The notes below the pieces were generated by a model. It worked only from the letters and a program-made list of their open reading frames with translations, ran no database searches and was not told the origin of the DNA. Position numbers and translations under genes: made by a program. This document shows positions 50,205 through 58,457 of a stretch of DNA of 64,000 nt, piece by piece; the first letter of the stretch is position 1; each line of letters begins with the position of its first letter. The DNA is from a virus: the IMG/VR virus record IMGVR_UViG_3300043411_000942, positions 62,001 to 126,000 of that record; one strand, written 5' to 3'.

Positions 50205-50624
50205 CTAAGTACCTCTGATAGAAGAGTTAGCGGTCTCAGTAGACACTACCGTAAGTTCCAGTGTTTTCGGCGGGGCTGGGGCAACTGAGCCGGGGACCTC
50301 GATTGAGTGGTCCGTTACTAGCTGTATGCGACCCTCAGTGGTGCGTAGAGCGTCATAAATAGTCCTAGCGATACCCTCAGGGATCTTTGTACTCAGGGCA
50401 AAGTGTTTGACTCTAGTTAGCTTGATACCCCAAGATGGGGGTTCGGATTCGCAGATTCCGTCATAGTCTGGATTGAGACATTGAGTGCAAGTACAGTCCT
50501 CCTTTGCCCCCCATGCAAGGATCAGTTGCTGGGGTTGGTCTGCAAGCTCAACCTTACCTCCAGCTTTCGTGTAAGCTCTAACGTCACGTAACAACTCAAG
50601 AATATCCGTGTACATTGTCAACAT
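50205..50624 (-). CDS. Hypothetical protein, 139 aa
   Basis: Starts MLTMYTDILELLRDVR (ATG 50615 is possible). CTCTQCLNPDYDGICE about residues 43-58 is a Cys cluster. The C-terminal third is Pro/Thr-rich and looks flexible. Two bases upstream of the protease, so probably co-transcribed. Confidence 0.6.
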   Translation of the reverse strand: MLTMYTDILELLRDVRAYTKAGGKVELADQPQQLILAWGAKEDCTCTQCLNPDYDGICESEPPSWGIKLTRVKHFALSTKIPEGIARTIYDALRTTEGRIQLVTDHSIEVPGSVAPAPPKTLELTVVSTETANSSIRGT

Positions 50625-50683
50625 GTGGTTAGTATACTCTATGTTAGCTCAATACACAATCCTTTCATACCCTATCCAGGGTT

Positions 50684-51028
50684 ATGAGAACCCTACTAGC
50701 AGTGGCCACCGCCCTAACTCTACTTGGCTGTCCCGGTCGAGAGGCGCCTGGTCCAAATCCCGTCACACCTCCGGATACGGATCTTTGCGGAAAGATGTGT
50801 AAACACCTTGGACCAAAGGTTGACGGGGGGCTGGGATGCGAAGAAGGCATGCCAGTGTATGACTCCGACCGTCCAGGCCCCAAGGATGTCCCCAACATGA
50901 GTTGCGAGACCTTTTGCCGTACAGCTCAGGATCGTGGAGCCTTCCTTAACCCTCGATGCCTGACTCTCGTGAAGAGCTGTGAGGAAATCGAAATCGCAAG
51001 GAAGCGCAAACCTGAAACTTGTAATTAA
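50684..51028 (+). CDS. Predicted lipoprotein, 114 aa
   Basis: MRTLLAVATALTLLGCPGRE is a type II signal peptide with lipobox LLGC (acylated Cys16). After it, a Pro-rich linker and a domain with conserved-looking Cys pairs (CGKMCKHLG, GLGCEEG, SCETFCRTA, CLTLVKSC). Phage lipoproteins often act in superinfection exclusion or lysis (outer spanin). The Cys-rich globular form argues against a simple spanin. Confidence 0.75.
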   Translation: MRTLLAVATALTLLGCPGREAPGPNPVTPPDTDLCGKMCKHLGPKVDGGLGCEEGMPVYDSDRPGPKDVPNMSCETFCRTAQDRGAFLNPRCLTLVKSCEEIEIARKRKPETCN

Positions 51029-51110
51029 GTCGCACACTTAGCTCTAACTTAAGCTAGGTGTGGGTAAAGACTACCCATTTCAAAACTTCTACTTATACCC
51101 TACAAGGAGT

Positions 51111-51656
51111 ATGGCCTTCGACCATCTATTTGAAGGTATTGTTACGGCTCTGGTGTCAGGGGGTGGTACAGCTTCGTCCACAATCCTATTTTTCCGCGAC
51201 TTGAAGTCTCGCGTGGAGGTTCTTGAGAAGCTTGTAGGGACAGCCGACCATAAGACTGGACTCAGTCACACCGTACACGAACTCTCTCAGAAACACGATA
51301 AGAGTGAAGATCAACACGACTCTATGGGTGGGCGAGTTGAACGTCTTGAGGCTCTATGCAGTAGAGTTGATCGTCTTGAAGGGGAGTCTTCCGCCAATAG
51401 GCGGAAGTCTTTCCCAGGGGGGGAGTCTCTGGAAGAGGCTCAAATTAGAGAGCTTAATCGTCGACTGAAGGACGCAGAAGAGACGATTACTCGACTTGAA
51501 GCTCGACAGAAACGATATGTACTTGCGGATGATCTTGATGCGTCTGATCGTCAACGAGCTGACGAAATTGGACATCTCAAGAACACTCTCGCCCAAATGC
51601 ATGGTTTGCTTCAGGGGCTGCAAACCGCACTTGGGTACCATCACTTGAAACGTTAA
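51111..51656 (+). CDS. Membrane-proximal coiled-coil protein, 181 aa
   Basis: ATG 51111 follows AAGGAG. FEGIVTALVSGGGTASSTILFF is a possible short membrane segment, followed by three coiled-coil stretches (LKSRVEVLEKLVG; GRVERLEALCSRVDRLEG; REL NRRLKDAEETITRLEARQ). Resembles holin-associated or cell-wall structural proteins, without clear family. Confidence 0.6.
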   Translation: MAFDHLFEGIVTALVSGGGTASSTILFFRDLKSRVEVLEKLVGTADHKTGLSHTVHELSQKHDKSEDQHDSMGGRVERLEALCSRVDRLEGESSANRRKSFPGGESLEEAQIRELNRRLKDAEETITRLEARQKRYVLADDLDASDRQRADEIGHLKNTLAQMHGLLQGLQTALGYHHLKR

Positions 51657-51675
51657 CCAACACTGGAGATTAAGA

Positions 51676-51849
51676 ATGTCAAGCCCGGAGCCCAAGCTAT
51701 TTAAGCGTCAATCTCAACAGATGCGTGCAGTAAGAACAGAAGCCACGCATCTCGTAGAGGAGCTGACAGCGTTCCTTGAGCGAGCTAAGACTGAACCCCC
51801 TCCAGTTTACGTAGACAACGAGTATCAAGAGTACGGTAAGTCAGCCTAG
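51676..51849 (+). CDS. Small helical protein, 57 aa
   Basis: ATG 51676, 20 bases after the previous gene. MSSPEPKLFKRQSQQMRAVR, then an acidic helix and PPPVYVDNEYQEYG. The start lacks a strong ribosome site. Its end overlaps the convergent minus-strand gene by 65 bases. Confidence 0.5.
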   Translation: MSSPEPKLFKRQSQQMRAVRTEATHLVEELTAFLERAKTEPPPVYVDNEYQEYGKSA

Positions 51850-52021
51850 GCACTGGCAACTCACTCTCAGTCATTGCATTGCGCCTACGGTGAAACGCGG
51901 ACCATTTTGACGATGGGCCCCCGCACTCATCACACTTGCAATACTTCCAGTAGTTACGCCCCTGGTCTGACCTGCGGACCCAGTGATTCGTTCGCTTGGG
52001 TCGTCGTGCCGAGCGGCTCAC
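51785..52021 (-). CDS. Small zinc-binding protein, 78 aa
   Basis: GTG 52021 (MSRSARRPKRTNHWV) is preferred. YWKYCKCDECGGPS about residues 30-43 is a metal site, and the N-terminus is strongly basic. The C-terminal part overlaps the plus-strand gene and may be unreliable. Confidence 0.5.
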   Translation of the reverse strand: MSRSARRPKRTNHWVRRSDQGRNYWKYCKCDECGGPSSKWSAFHRRRNAMTESELPVPRLTYRTLDTRCLRKLEGVQS

Positions 52022-52023
52022 CG

Positions 52024-53757
52024 CTATGTCGCTTTCCAATACAAGACCGGTAGTGGAGTCTCCACGTCTTCAGGGGTACTTACAGCTGCGAGTACTGATC
52101 GGAAACTCTCCACCTGATCTCGACTCATGTCCACTTCAAGTACATAGTGGGCAAACACCTCAGCGAACGCCTCATCAATGTTACTAGCTCCGTAGGTGGA
52201 GACGGGTGCCACTGGAGCGGGGTTGTTCTCGTAGCTCTCAAGCCAAGCTTTTGTAGCAGGGTCGTTCTTTGCTTTTTGATGTGCTTGCTCGTTGTGGGCT
52301 ACCACAGCTGAGTCTAGGTAGATGAGAGCCTCGGTCACCAGGGTACGCACCAAGACTAAGGCCTCTGCTGTCCATGTGGCCTTCGTTTCGTCCGTAACCC
52401 CGTAGAAGTCATCTACGTGCTCGTGGAGCTTCGCACGAGTACGGTAAACCTCGTCTTTAGCCTTGTCTACTTCTGGGGTCGTATCGAACTCTGGAGTGGT
52501 TATAGCGTCAACAATCTCGTTACTGAATTGCCGACTCAGGTCCGTAAGTTTACTCTCATCCCCTAGTTCGCTGTACTTCATTACCGCGCTCTCTAGGTTA
52601 CTACCCCAGGTGTCGACAGCTTTACGGTAAGGTTGGATCGTACTCTCACGTACCAGCTTAACCTCAACTGGTTTCGAGGGTCTTGATACCGTGTGCGTCT
52701 TTACTAGAGACTCGAACTTTGCTCGCTGCGAAGTTCGCATTTGTTTGAACCAGTACCTGTGTCCAAGCTCATGTACGACAAGCTCAACGATAAAGGAAGA
52801 TGGTCGACTGAAAATTGAGACAGTGTCCTCCCCAATAACGTAGTGACCGCCAACCCCCCCTCCGTTATTGGAGTTCACCCCTCCGCACTCACTGCACTGG
52901 ATGAACACGGTACCGTACCAAGCCTTTGCGAACCCCTTAGCCTTCAACTTGTTGAAGGCTGCGTCCAAATGGCGTACGTACTTCTTGATGTCGTCTGGGA
53001 GTAGGGTAGTGTCGTCTACGACAACTTTCATTCCGTACAGGTCGAACTCCCTGAATCCAGCAGGGGAGTTCTCGATAGCCTTCTGAGAGTAGTTCGCCTC
53101 CAACATTACAAGTATACGGTCGACCCAGTCGGTGAAGTCCAACTCAAGCTTGGTTCGACTTAGAGCCTTCAATGCTGACGCCTCAAAGTTGATGGACTCT
53201 AGGAACGCGTACTTACGATGGTATTGACCCTCATCAGTAAGGGCCTCCATTTGACCTGGAGTTGCAGCCTTCAAGGTCCTAGCTACAAGCCGATCAACCA
53301 TCTTCTCGTCGATATACCAAGAGTACCTGAACAAGTACCCTATGGTCTTGGCTGACGCTTTGATCTTGCCGAAGATAGCGTTTATCGCGTACCATCGAAG
53401 GTAATCTACAGGGTCGTTGAAGTTGACGTAACTATGGTCTTTGGGTAGCTTCTGGGCCACTGCTTCAATGTAGCGTCTGATGGACGCTACTCGGTCTTTG
53501 ATGGACTCCAACGCCTGAGCGGCTATGGGCCCAGAGCCAACCTGCTTCCGAAAGTCATTTAGGAAGTCGTCGAAGAAGAAGATGAGCTTCTCGTCGATGA
53601 TGTTCGGCCAGTCGTTGACGTCGCTCGACAGAGACTTTTGGAGACGTTGCTTAAGGTCTTTGCTACGCTCCTTGAACCAGGATTGAGGTAGCGTAGCCGC
53701 TACCTTGACGTAGTACCTAGTGGCAACTCGAAGGGCAATACTCACACCTGGGATCAT
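52024..53757 (-). CDS. Large HExxH metallopeptidase-like protein, 577 aa
   Basis: VELVVHELGHRYW gives HELGH at 329-333; NIDEAFAEVFAHYV near residue 525 supplies a third zinc ligand (gluzincin-like ExxxE/H). Upstream CSECGGVNSNNGGG may bind another metal. The N-terminus MIPGVSIALRVATRYYVKVA carries the RVAxRY motif shared with neighbours. About 300 helical residues precede the catalytic part. No signal peptide. Probably virion-borne or maturation-linked by analogy with large-phage proteins (inference). Confidence 0.75.
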   Translation of the reverse strand: MIPGVSIALRVATRYYVKVAATLPQSWFKERSKDLKQRLQKSLSSDVNDWPNIIDEKLIFFFDDFLNDFRKQVGSGPIAAQALESIKDRVASIRRYIEAVAQKLPKDHSYVNFNDPVDYLRWYAINAIFGKIKASAKTIGYLFRYSWYIDEKMVDRLVARTLKAATPGQMEALTDEGQYHRKYAFLESINFEASALKALSRTKLELDFTDWVDRILVMLEANYSQKAIENSPAGFREFDLYGMKVVVDDTTLLPDDIKKYVRHLDAAFNKLKAKGFAKAWYGTVFIQCSECGGVNSNNGGGVGGHYVIGEDTVSIFSRPSSFIVELVVHELGHRYWFKQMRTSQRAKFESLVKTHTVSRPSKPVEVKLVRESTIQPYRKAVDTWGSNLESAVMKYSELGDESKLTDLSRQFSNEIVDAITTPEFDTTPEVDKAKDEVYRTRAKLHEHVDDFYGVTDETKATWTAEALVLVRTLVTEALIYLDSAVVAHNEQAHQKAKNDPATKAWLESYENNPAPVAPVSTYGASNIDEAFAEVFAHYVLEVDMSRDQVESFRSVLAAVSTPEDVETPLPVLYWKAT

Positions 53758-53769
53758 TCAACAAGAAGG

Positions 53770-54291
53770 TTAACCCTTCGAGATTAACCCCTCAGCTGCC
53801 AACTCTTCTTGGAGTAGTAACCTAAGCCTAGGTAGAACCTTCTCGACAAAGGACCAAGATTGACCTTCGCGTTTGCATACTAGAATGTCAACCCAATCCT
53901 GGTAGTCCAGGTCTGAGTCACTAGACCAACTTTCTAGACTAGACCAGTCTTCTACCGTGGAGAGTAGATCACGAGCCCCCTCCATAATCTCTATGTCTAT
54001 CTTCCCTGCCACTAGCATGCCATCAAGCTTTAACTGCATGGCTTTTTGGGTAGCGTCTACGTCCCAAACCCAAGCCTCACGACCTTGCGTAATTTTTCCC
54101 CAGAAGGAGTCAGGAGCCGTACTACATAGGAACTGCCTAAAGTCCAACCCCTCCCCGATGTTGGGCCACATGTACGAGTAGTTCCCCCAGTCGCTCACGG
54201 TGGAGAAGTACCCGTCCTTCAGATCCAATACAACGACAGCCCAACCCTCGCCATTGATCGAGGGGATGTTGTAGCGACGAAAAGAGGTCAT
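53770..54291 (-). CDS. Conserved phage protein, 173 aa; paralogue of 25244
   Basis: GWAVVVLDLKDGYFSTVSDW then GNYSYMWPNIGEGLDFRQFL and SFWGKI parallels the protein at 25244-25786 residue for residue in its N-terminal half. The C-terminal half differs. Sits between two metallopeptidase genes. Confidence 0.75.
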   Translation of the reverse strand: MTSFRRYNIPSINGEGWAVVVLDLKDGYFSTVSDWGNYSYMWPNIGEGLDFRQFLCSTAPDSFWGKITQGREAWVWDVDATQKAMQLKLDGMLVAGKIDIEIMEGARDLLSTVEDWSSLESWSSDSDLDYQDWVDILVCKREGQSWSFVEKVLPRLRLLLQEELAAEGLISKG

Positions 54292-54309
54292 CCTAGGTAG
54301 GACACCAAT

Positions 54310-55581
54310 TCAGTGACTGTCTGCCAAGAATCTACCCAAAACTCGCGCCTCAATCTGACTTGAGGCCACCTTTACAGCTCCAGGCATAGCCGTGTCGAGC
54401 CACCAGCGTACCTTCTCGTGGACCGCCCTAGGGCCGTAGGCTACGAGTAACCCAATCGCCTCGCAGAAGGCTTCCTCTGGATTCTTGTCGGCATAACCAG
54501 TGATAGGAGTCTTCGGAACTCGGATCTTACGCTCCCCCCTATCGTAGAGCTTTTGGAAGTCCTCCTTGGTGTTGAGGTGATCATCCTTTATCGACTCGAC
54601 TTGGAGCGCTAAGATAGGGTCAGAGTCTCCTAGGTACTTCGTGAAATCGAAGGACCAAGCGCCTTCAGGCCACTTATCCAATAACTCCTTGAGGTCAAGG
54701 TCCCCGTAGTCCCCTTTGATCGTCTGGTACCAAAAGTCCTGAGCCTCTTTGGCGAGGTAGGACTTCCAAATGTGGTGCCCCATCTCGTGTGCCATTACAT
54801 GAGCTACCCAAGAGGGTCCTTTGGATACCGAGGACATGTACAGGTTAATGTACCCCGCAGAGTTGTACTCGCCTCCCTTGTCTAAGGTAGACTTGAACTC
54901 ACACACTACCGGAAGTTGCTTCCTGAGGAGGATTGGAGCTACCATCCCTGCCCGCTTACGGTACAGACTCAAACCAGCCTTAAGAGTTTCAAGGTCTTGC
55001 TGGTTGTGCTCATCGTCTGGCTTAAAGCCATTCATGACAAGCTTGAAGCCCTCTATGGTGGCATTCTCTACAGTAGGAAGGTCGGTCTCCAAGTCACCGT
55101 GGACCCGCTGAAGGTACTCAATAACATCCTTCATCGCCTTCCAGAAGACTTGGGCTTTACGTTGCACCCTAACCTTCCATTGAGGGTACTCTCGCTCAAA
55201 GTTGACGAACCTAGCCCCCTCCGTGTAGTACTCGTCCTGATGCCCAACGGGGAGTCTCAGATCTGATGAGAATTCCCAAGCAACTGATCTCAACTTATCG
55301 TTGATATAGGAGGCGTGATTAGCTAGCTTGGGGTCCTCTTTCAGACTCTTGTTCAGGAACGCCTCGAAGAAGACCGCATCAAACCTATTCCGGTAGATTT
55401 GGAACGCCTGCTTGACGGTGTGGGCCGTCTTGTAGTCTTTTATCTTGGGGAGGTTCTTCAGGAGCGTGAGGAAGTCCTTTCGAAGGCCCTCTACCCAAGC
55501 CAAGTCCAACTTATGCGTAGCTGCAAACCGTACAACCACGTTTGAGGTAAGCGTATCCATCGTAGTGGAACTAAGCATCAA
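54310..55581 (-). CDS. HExxH metallopeptidase-like protein, 423 aa
   Basis: WVAHVMAHEMGHHIWKS holds HEMGH (265-269); KNPEEAFCEAIGLLVAYG near residue 370 supplies the third ligand. N-terminus has NVVVRFAATH and the C-terminus ARVLGRFLADSH, both of the R-V-x-x-R-[FY] type. ATG 55560 is an alternative start. Paralogous in plan to 52024-53757 but not closely similar. Confidence 0.75.
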   Translation of the reverse strand: MMLSSTTMDTLTSNVVVRFAATHKLDLAWVEGLRKDFLTLLKNLPKIKDYKTAHTVKQAFQIYRNRFDAVFFEAFLNKSLKEDPKLANHASYINDKLRSVAWEFSSDLRLPVGHQDEYYTEGARFVNFEREYPQWKVRVQRKAQVFWKAMKDVIEYLQRVHGDLETDLPTVENATIEGFKLVMNGFKPDDEHNQQDLETLKAGLSLYRKRAGMVAPILLRKQLPVVCEFKSTLDKGGEYNSAGYINLYMSSVSKGPSWVAHVMAHEMGHHIWKSYLAKEAQDFWYQTIKGDYGDLDLKELLDKWPEGAWSFDFTKYLGDSDPILALQVESIKDDHLNTKEDFQKLYDRGERKIRVPKTPITGYADKNPEEAFCEAIGLLVAYGPRAVHEKVRWWLDTAMPGAVKVASSQIEARVLGRFLADSH

Positions 55582-55584
55582 AAG

Positions 55585-55803
55585 TTAATCTCCTGCTAGG
55601 AGGGCCTTACGAGCTTCCACTATCCCAACCTCAGTTACAAAGCAATAGGCTAGGTCGAAGGCATCTCCACCCCTAAGGAGGATCTCCCCGTTCCTTACGT
55701 GCCGCCAATCAATGACGAACCCACCTCCGCAAGTAACGTCGGCTGCCTGGAGGGTGCGTCCTCCAAGCAGAGCTACTGCACAATCAAAGGTGACTGCGTA
55801 CAC
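55585..55803 (-). CDS. Hypothetical protein, 72 aa
   Basis: GTG start. Beta-rich with TLQAADVTCGGGFVIDW and a C-terminal helix VGIVEARKALLAGD. Packed tightly between neighbours. Confidence 0.6.
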   Translation of the reverse strand: MYAVTFDCAVALLGGRTLQAADVTCGGGFVIDWRHVRNGEILLRGGDAFDLAYCFVTEVGIVEARKALLAGD

Positions 55804-56028
55804 TTACCAAGTAACCCCAGACCGGTCAATGTGTTGACCCTCGTGGCCCATTAGGTATTGACAGATATCGAAACAACCCCGTACAAAGAAGTGGGACTCG
55901 TGAGCCTTAACTACATGAACTGCATTGCAAATCTTGAAGTGTCTAGAGCACTGGGGACAGAACCCTGTACGAGGGTGATCCTTAGGCTCCACTAGAGTTA
56001 AGGTATGCAAACACTGAGGACAATTCAC
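55804..56028 (-). CDS. Zinc-ribbon protein, 74 aa
   Basis: GTG start. NCPQCLHTLT and TGFCPQCSRHFKIC give two CxxC pairs, then a His-rich helix (HVVKAHESHFF). Directly abuts the next gene. Confidence 0.65.
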   Translation of the reverse strand: MNCPQCLHTLTLVEPKDHPRTGFCPQCSRHFKICNAVHVVKAHESHFFVRGCFDICQYLMGHEGQHIDRSGVTW

Positions 56029-56039
56029 ACAAAACCTCG

Positions 56040-57122
56040 TTAACGTAGGAACATGGGAGGTGGTTTGGGGGCCTCACCCACCTGAGGTAGTTCCTGCTTT
56101 TCCCAACTATCAATCAGACCGTCGAGTAGTTTGATGTCCTTCTTCAAATCCGAGATAAGACCCGTGGTAGTTTGAATTCGATCCTTGACTCGGTCATCCC
56201 ACTCTCGCTGACCTAGGTCCTCAAGCGTTAGCTTTCTCCCCTGCGTTGTGTACAACACAAGTACCCTGCCAGCTTGGAGGTCACGTAGAGAAGACTCGGA
56301 GTCCCGCACGGAGTCATGCAAGACTTTCACAAGGTGCTGCGTGCCCTTAGGGCTCAGCTCAAACGGCTGGTAGCCAACACCAAGACACCTACCCTGCACT
56401 TGCCCCCAACCTGGACGCTCGTACCCGTGTAGGACGACCATGTAGTCATCCCCTTGACGTTTGAGCTTGATGTTCCGAAAGCAGCAAGGACACGTACCCG
56501 TGTTCTCACGAGTGCGAGGCTTTGACTCCTCACGCTCCCGCTCATACGTGCTCACTCCAAGTGCATTGGACACCTGAGTTAGGAAACTCGTACTCTCTCG
56601 CAACCACTTGCGAATCTCGTAGTATGGTATCTTCTTAGGATCCGAATACTGAACGTAGTAACTCCTACTTGGTAGTAGCTCAAAGACAGCGCCTTCAGGT
56701 GATGTAAATCGAAGCCCGTTTGCACCTACCCACTCAAGGAAGGAGTAGCCGGTTAGGTCGAAGTTAAAGCCCTCGGAGGTAGGAGCAGTTACATCCATCG
56801 TGTAATGCTTCATCGCTTGCGGGCTGGACGGTAGAGACCTTACCTCTAAGTCCTTAGTTAGCTCCCATCTTGCTTGAACCGTTAACGGATTAGAGTCGGT
56901 TTCCAGATTTGGAGCATTAGGATCTTGCGGGTACCCGTGTAGTTGAACCAAGCCGACGAAAGGCTCTACAGTCCAGCCTCCAAGGTACTGAAGAACTTCA
57001 AGTAGTTGCTTCATCGTAATGCTGGAGTCAGCTCCCTTACGGAGCTTGACAAGAAGCGCCTTTACCTTCTCCTCGCTAAGAGCGGCAGCGTAGCGGGAGA
57101 CTACATTTTCTATTAGAGCCAT
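56040..57122 (-). CDS. Phage protein with CPCC zinc site, 360 aa
   Basis: N-terminus MALIENVVSRYAAALSEE carries the V-V-x-R-Y motif. The centre holds GTCPCCFRNIKL about residues 211-222 followed by YMVVLHGYERPGWGQVQGRC, a module 'CP.C...iK......lHGy.RPG.G.v.G.C.G' I recognise from jumbo-phage proteins. The C-terminal third is helical. Function unknown; the shared N-terminal motif suggests a common destination with its neighbours. Confidence 0.7.
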   Translation of the reverse strand: MALIENVVSRYAAALSEEKVKALLVKLRKGADSSITMKQLLEVLQYLGGWTVEPFVGLVQLHGYPQDPNAPNLETDSNPLTVQARWELTKDLEVRSLPSSPQAMKHYTMDVTAPTSEGFNFDLTGYSFLEWVGANGLRFTSPEGAVFELLPSRSYYVQYSDPKKIPYYEIRKWLRESTSFLTQVSNALGVSTYEREREESKPRTRENTGTCPCCFRNIKLKRQGDDYMVVLHGYERPGWGQVQGRCLGVGYQPFELSPKGTQHLVKVLHDSVRDSESSLRDLQAGRVLVLYTTQGRKLTLEDLGQREWDDRVKDRIQTTTGLISDLKKDIKLLDGLIDSWEKQELPQVGEAPKPPPMFLR

Positions 57123-57156
57123 ACACTTAAGGGTTAGGTATCAAATGACTAGGAGA

Positions 57157-57197
57157 CCACACTACGAGTAGGTAACACACTTATACCCGTAGTGTGG
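57157..57197 (+). promoter_or_regulatory. 10-bp hairpin just before the HNH start
   Basis: CCACACTACG (57157-57166) pairs perfectly with CGTAGTGTGG (57188-57197), ending 2 bases before ATG 57200, so it would hide the ribosome site of the endonuclease when the RNA is folded. Confidence 0.6.
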
Positions 57198-57199
57198 GT

Positions 57200-57859
57200 A
57201 TGGGTAAACTAAACGACTTGACCGGTCAAGTATTTGACAGACTGACTGTCCTACAGAAGGTGCCAGCTCCTCCCACTAAGCCAGGACGTAGGCAAAGAAC
57301 AGAGGCATTTTGGGAGTGTGGTTGTTCTTGCGGCAATTCGAAAGTCGTAGCAGGTCCCAATCTTCGCTCTGGTAATACTCGTTCTTGTGGTTGTGCCCAC
57401 AAAGAGCAGTTAGCTGAGCGAAATCGAATTCTACTTACTCTAGACCCATGGGAGTCCGACATGCGACTATACATTCGGAGACTGGGCTACCGTAAGTTAC
57501 GAGCTAAGTTGGGTTCCAACCAATTCCAAGTGTTAGCCAAAACCCCACAACAGGAAGTACACCCTGGGAATGCAGAATCTTGGGCCCTCACTCTAAGTAG
57601 CTACAAACGATTAGTTTTAGGTGTTTGCTACTACTGTGGTAGGGCTCCAGCTCAACCTGTGCATGGAGCTGCTAGTGCTCTTCTACTTAAGAATGGGATC
57701 GATCGCGTAGACAACACTAAGGGGTACGAGGAATCAAATTGCGTGTCTTGTTGTAAATCATGCAACAAGGAGAAGCGGGCTCAATCGTTAACTGTTTTCG
57801 TTGAAAACACTCGTAGGCGTTACCAATGGCTCAAGTCTAAGGGGTTAATCACCAGTTGA
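57200..57859 (+). CDS. HNH homing-type endonuclease
   Basis: ATG 57200 (MGKLNDLTGQVFDRLTV). N-terminal AUMV/NUMOD-like module: LTGQVFDRLTVLQKV, then CGCSCGNSKVV, LRSGNTRSCGC. C-terminal HNH: VCYYCGRAP, NGIDRVDNTKGYEESNCVSC, CKSCNKEKRAQS. The order matches phage homing endonucleases. On the opposite strand to its neighbours, consistent with mobile insertion. Confidence 0.9.
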   Translation: MGKLNDLTGQVFDRLTVLQKVPAPPTKPGRRQRTEAFWECGCSCGNSKVVAGPNLRSGNTRSCGCAHKEQLAERNRILLTLDPWESDMRLYIRRLGYRKLRAKLGSNQFQVLAKTPQQEVHPGNAESWALTLSSYKRLVLGVCYYCGRAPAQPVHGAASALLLKNGIDRVDNTKGYEESNCVSCCKSCNKEKRAQSLTVFVENTRRRYQWLKSKGLITS

Positions 57860-58454
57860 AGTCACCCTCTGCCTTCTTGTTTCTAAGACGAGCAAGCGTT
57901 AACGGCCCGTATGCCATCATAGCATATACACCACCAGCCCAACGTTTTTTGTCATAGTCGCTACCAGTAGTAAAGGCCCGTTCACGGCGCATCTTAATGT
58001 TGAAGGCCGCTGCATCAATCATTTTCTGGCGATAGGGCTCGTAGATAGGGGCGTGAGCTAACACCCATGTTGCATAATCGACTTCCCCCTCATCATAAAA
58101 TGGCTCGACGGACGGAAACTGGCTCAGTGAGCCATGAACCATCTCGTGAGTCAACTTCTCCAAGGTCTGTCCTGGATTACCCTCTACAGAGGAGCACAGA
58201 CTAATCTGCCCACTCACCATGTCGAAGCTCGCTGTAGCTCCACTCATGTGCATCCCATCTGGGAGCTTAAGTATTCTAGGTTGAGGTTCCGTCCCGAAGG
58301 GACCTAGAGCCTCAACCAGAAAACTGTAAATGCGTGGAGCCCAGTCGACCACAAACTGGTCCCAATCCGAGTTGAACACTTGGCATTGAAATGCCTTGCT
58401 CGACGTCTTCATGGAGGCCGACTTGAGGTACCTCTGAGCTTCAGGAGGGAGCAT
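57849..58454 (-). CDS. HExxH metallopeptidase-like protein, 201 aa
   Basis: LEKLTHEMVHGSLSQF gives HEMVH (103-107); YDEGEVDYATW near residue 119 could give the third ligand. N-terminal MLPPEAQRYLKSAS resembles the RY motif of neighbours. Ends in convergent overlap with the HNH gene. Confidence 0.7.
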   Translation of the reverse strand: MLPPEAQRYLKSASMKTSSKAFQCQVFNSDWDQFVVDWAPRIYSFLVEALGPFGTEPQPRILKLPDGMHMSGATASFDMVSGQISLCSSVEGNPGQTLEKLTHEMVHGSLSQFPSVEPFYDEGEVDYATWVLAHAPIYEPYRQKMIDAAAFNIKMRRERAFTTGSDYDKKRWAGGVYAMMAYGPLTLARLRNKKAEGDFNW

Positions 58455-58457
58455 CCC

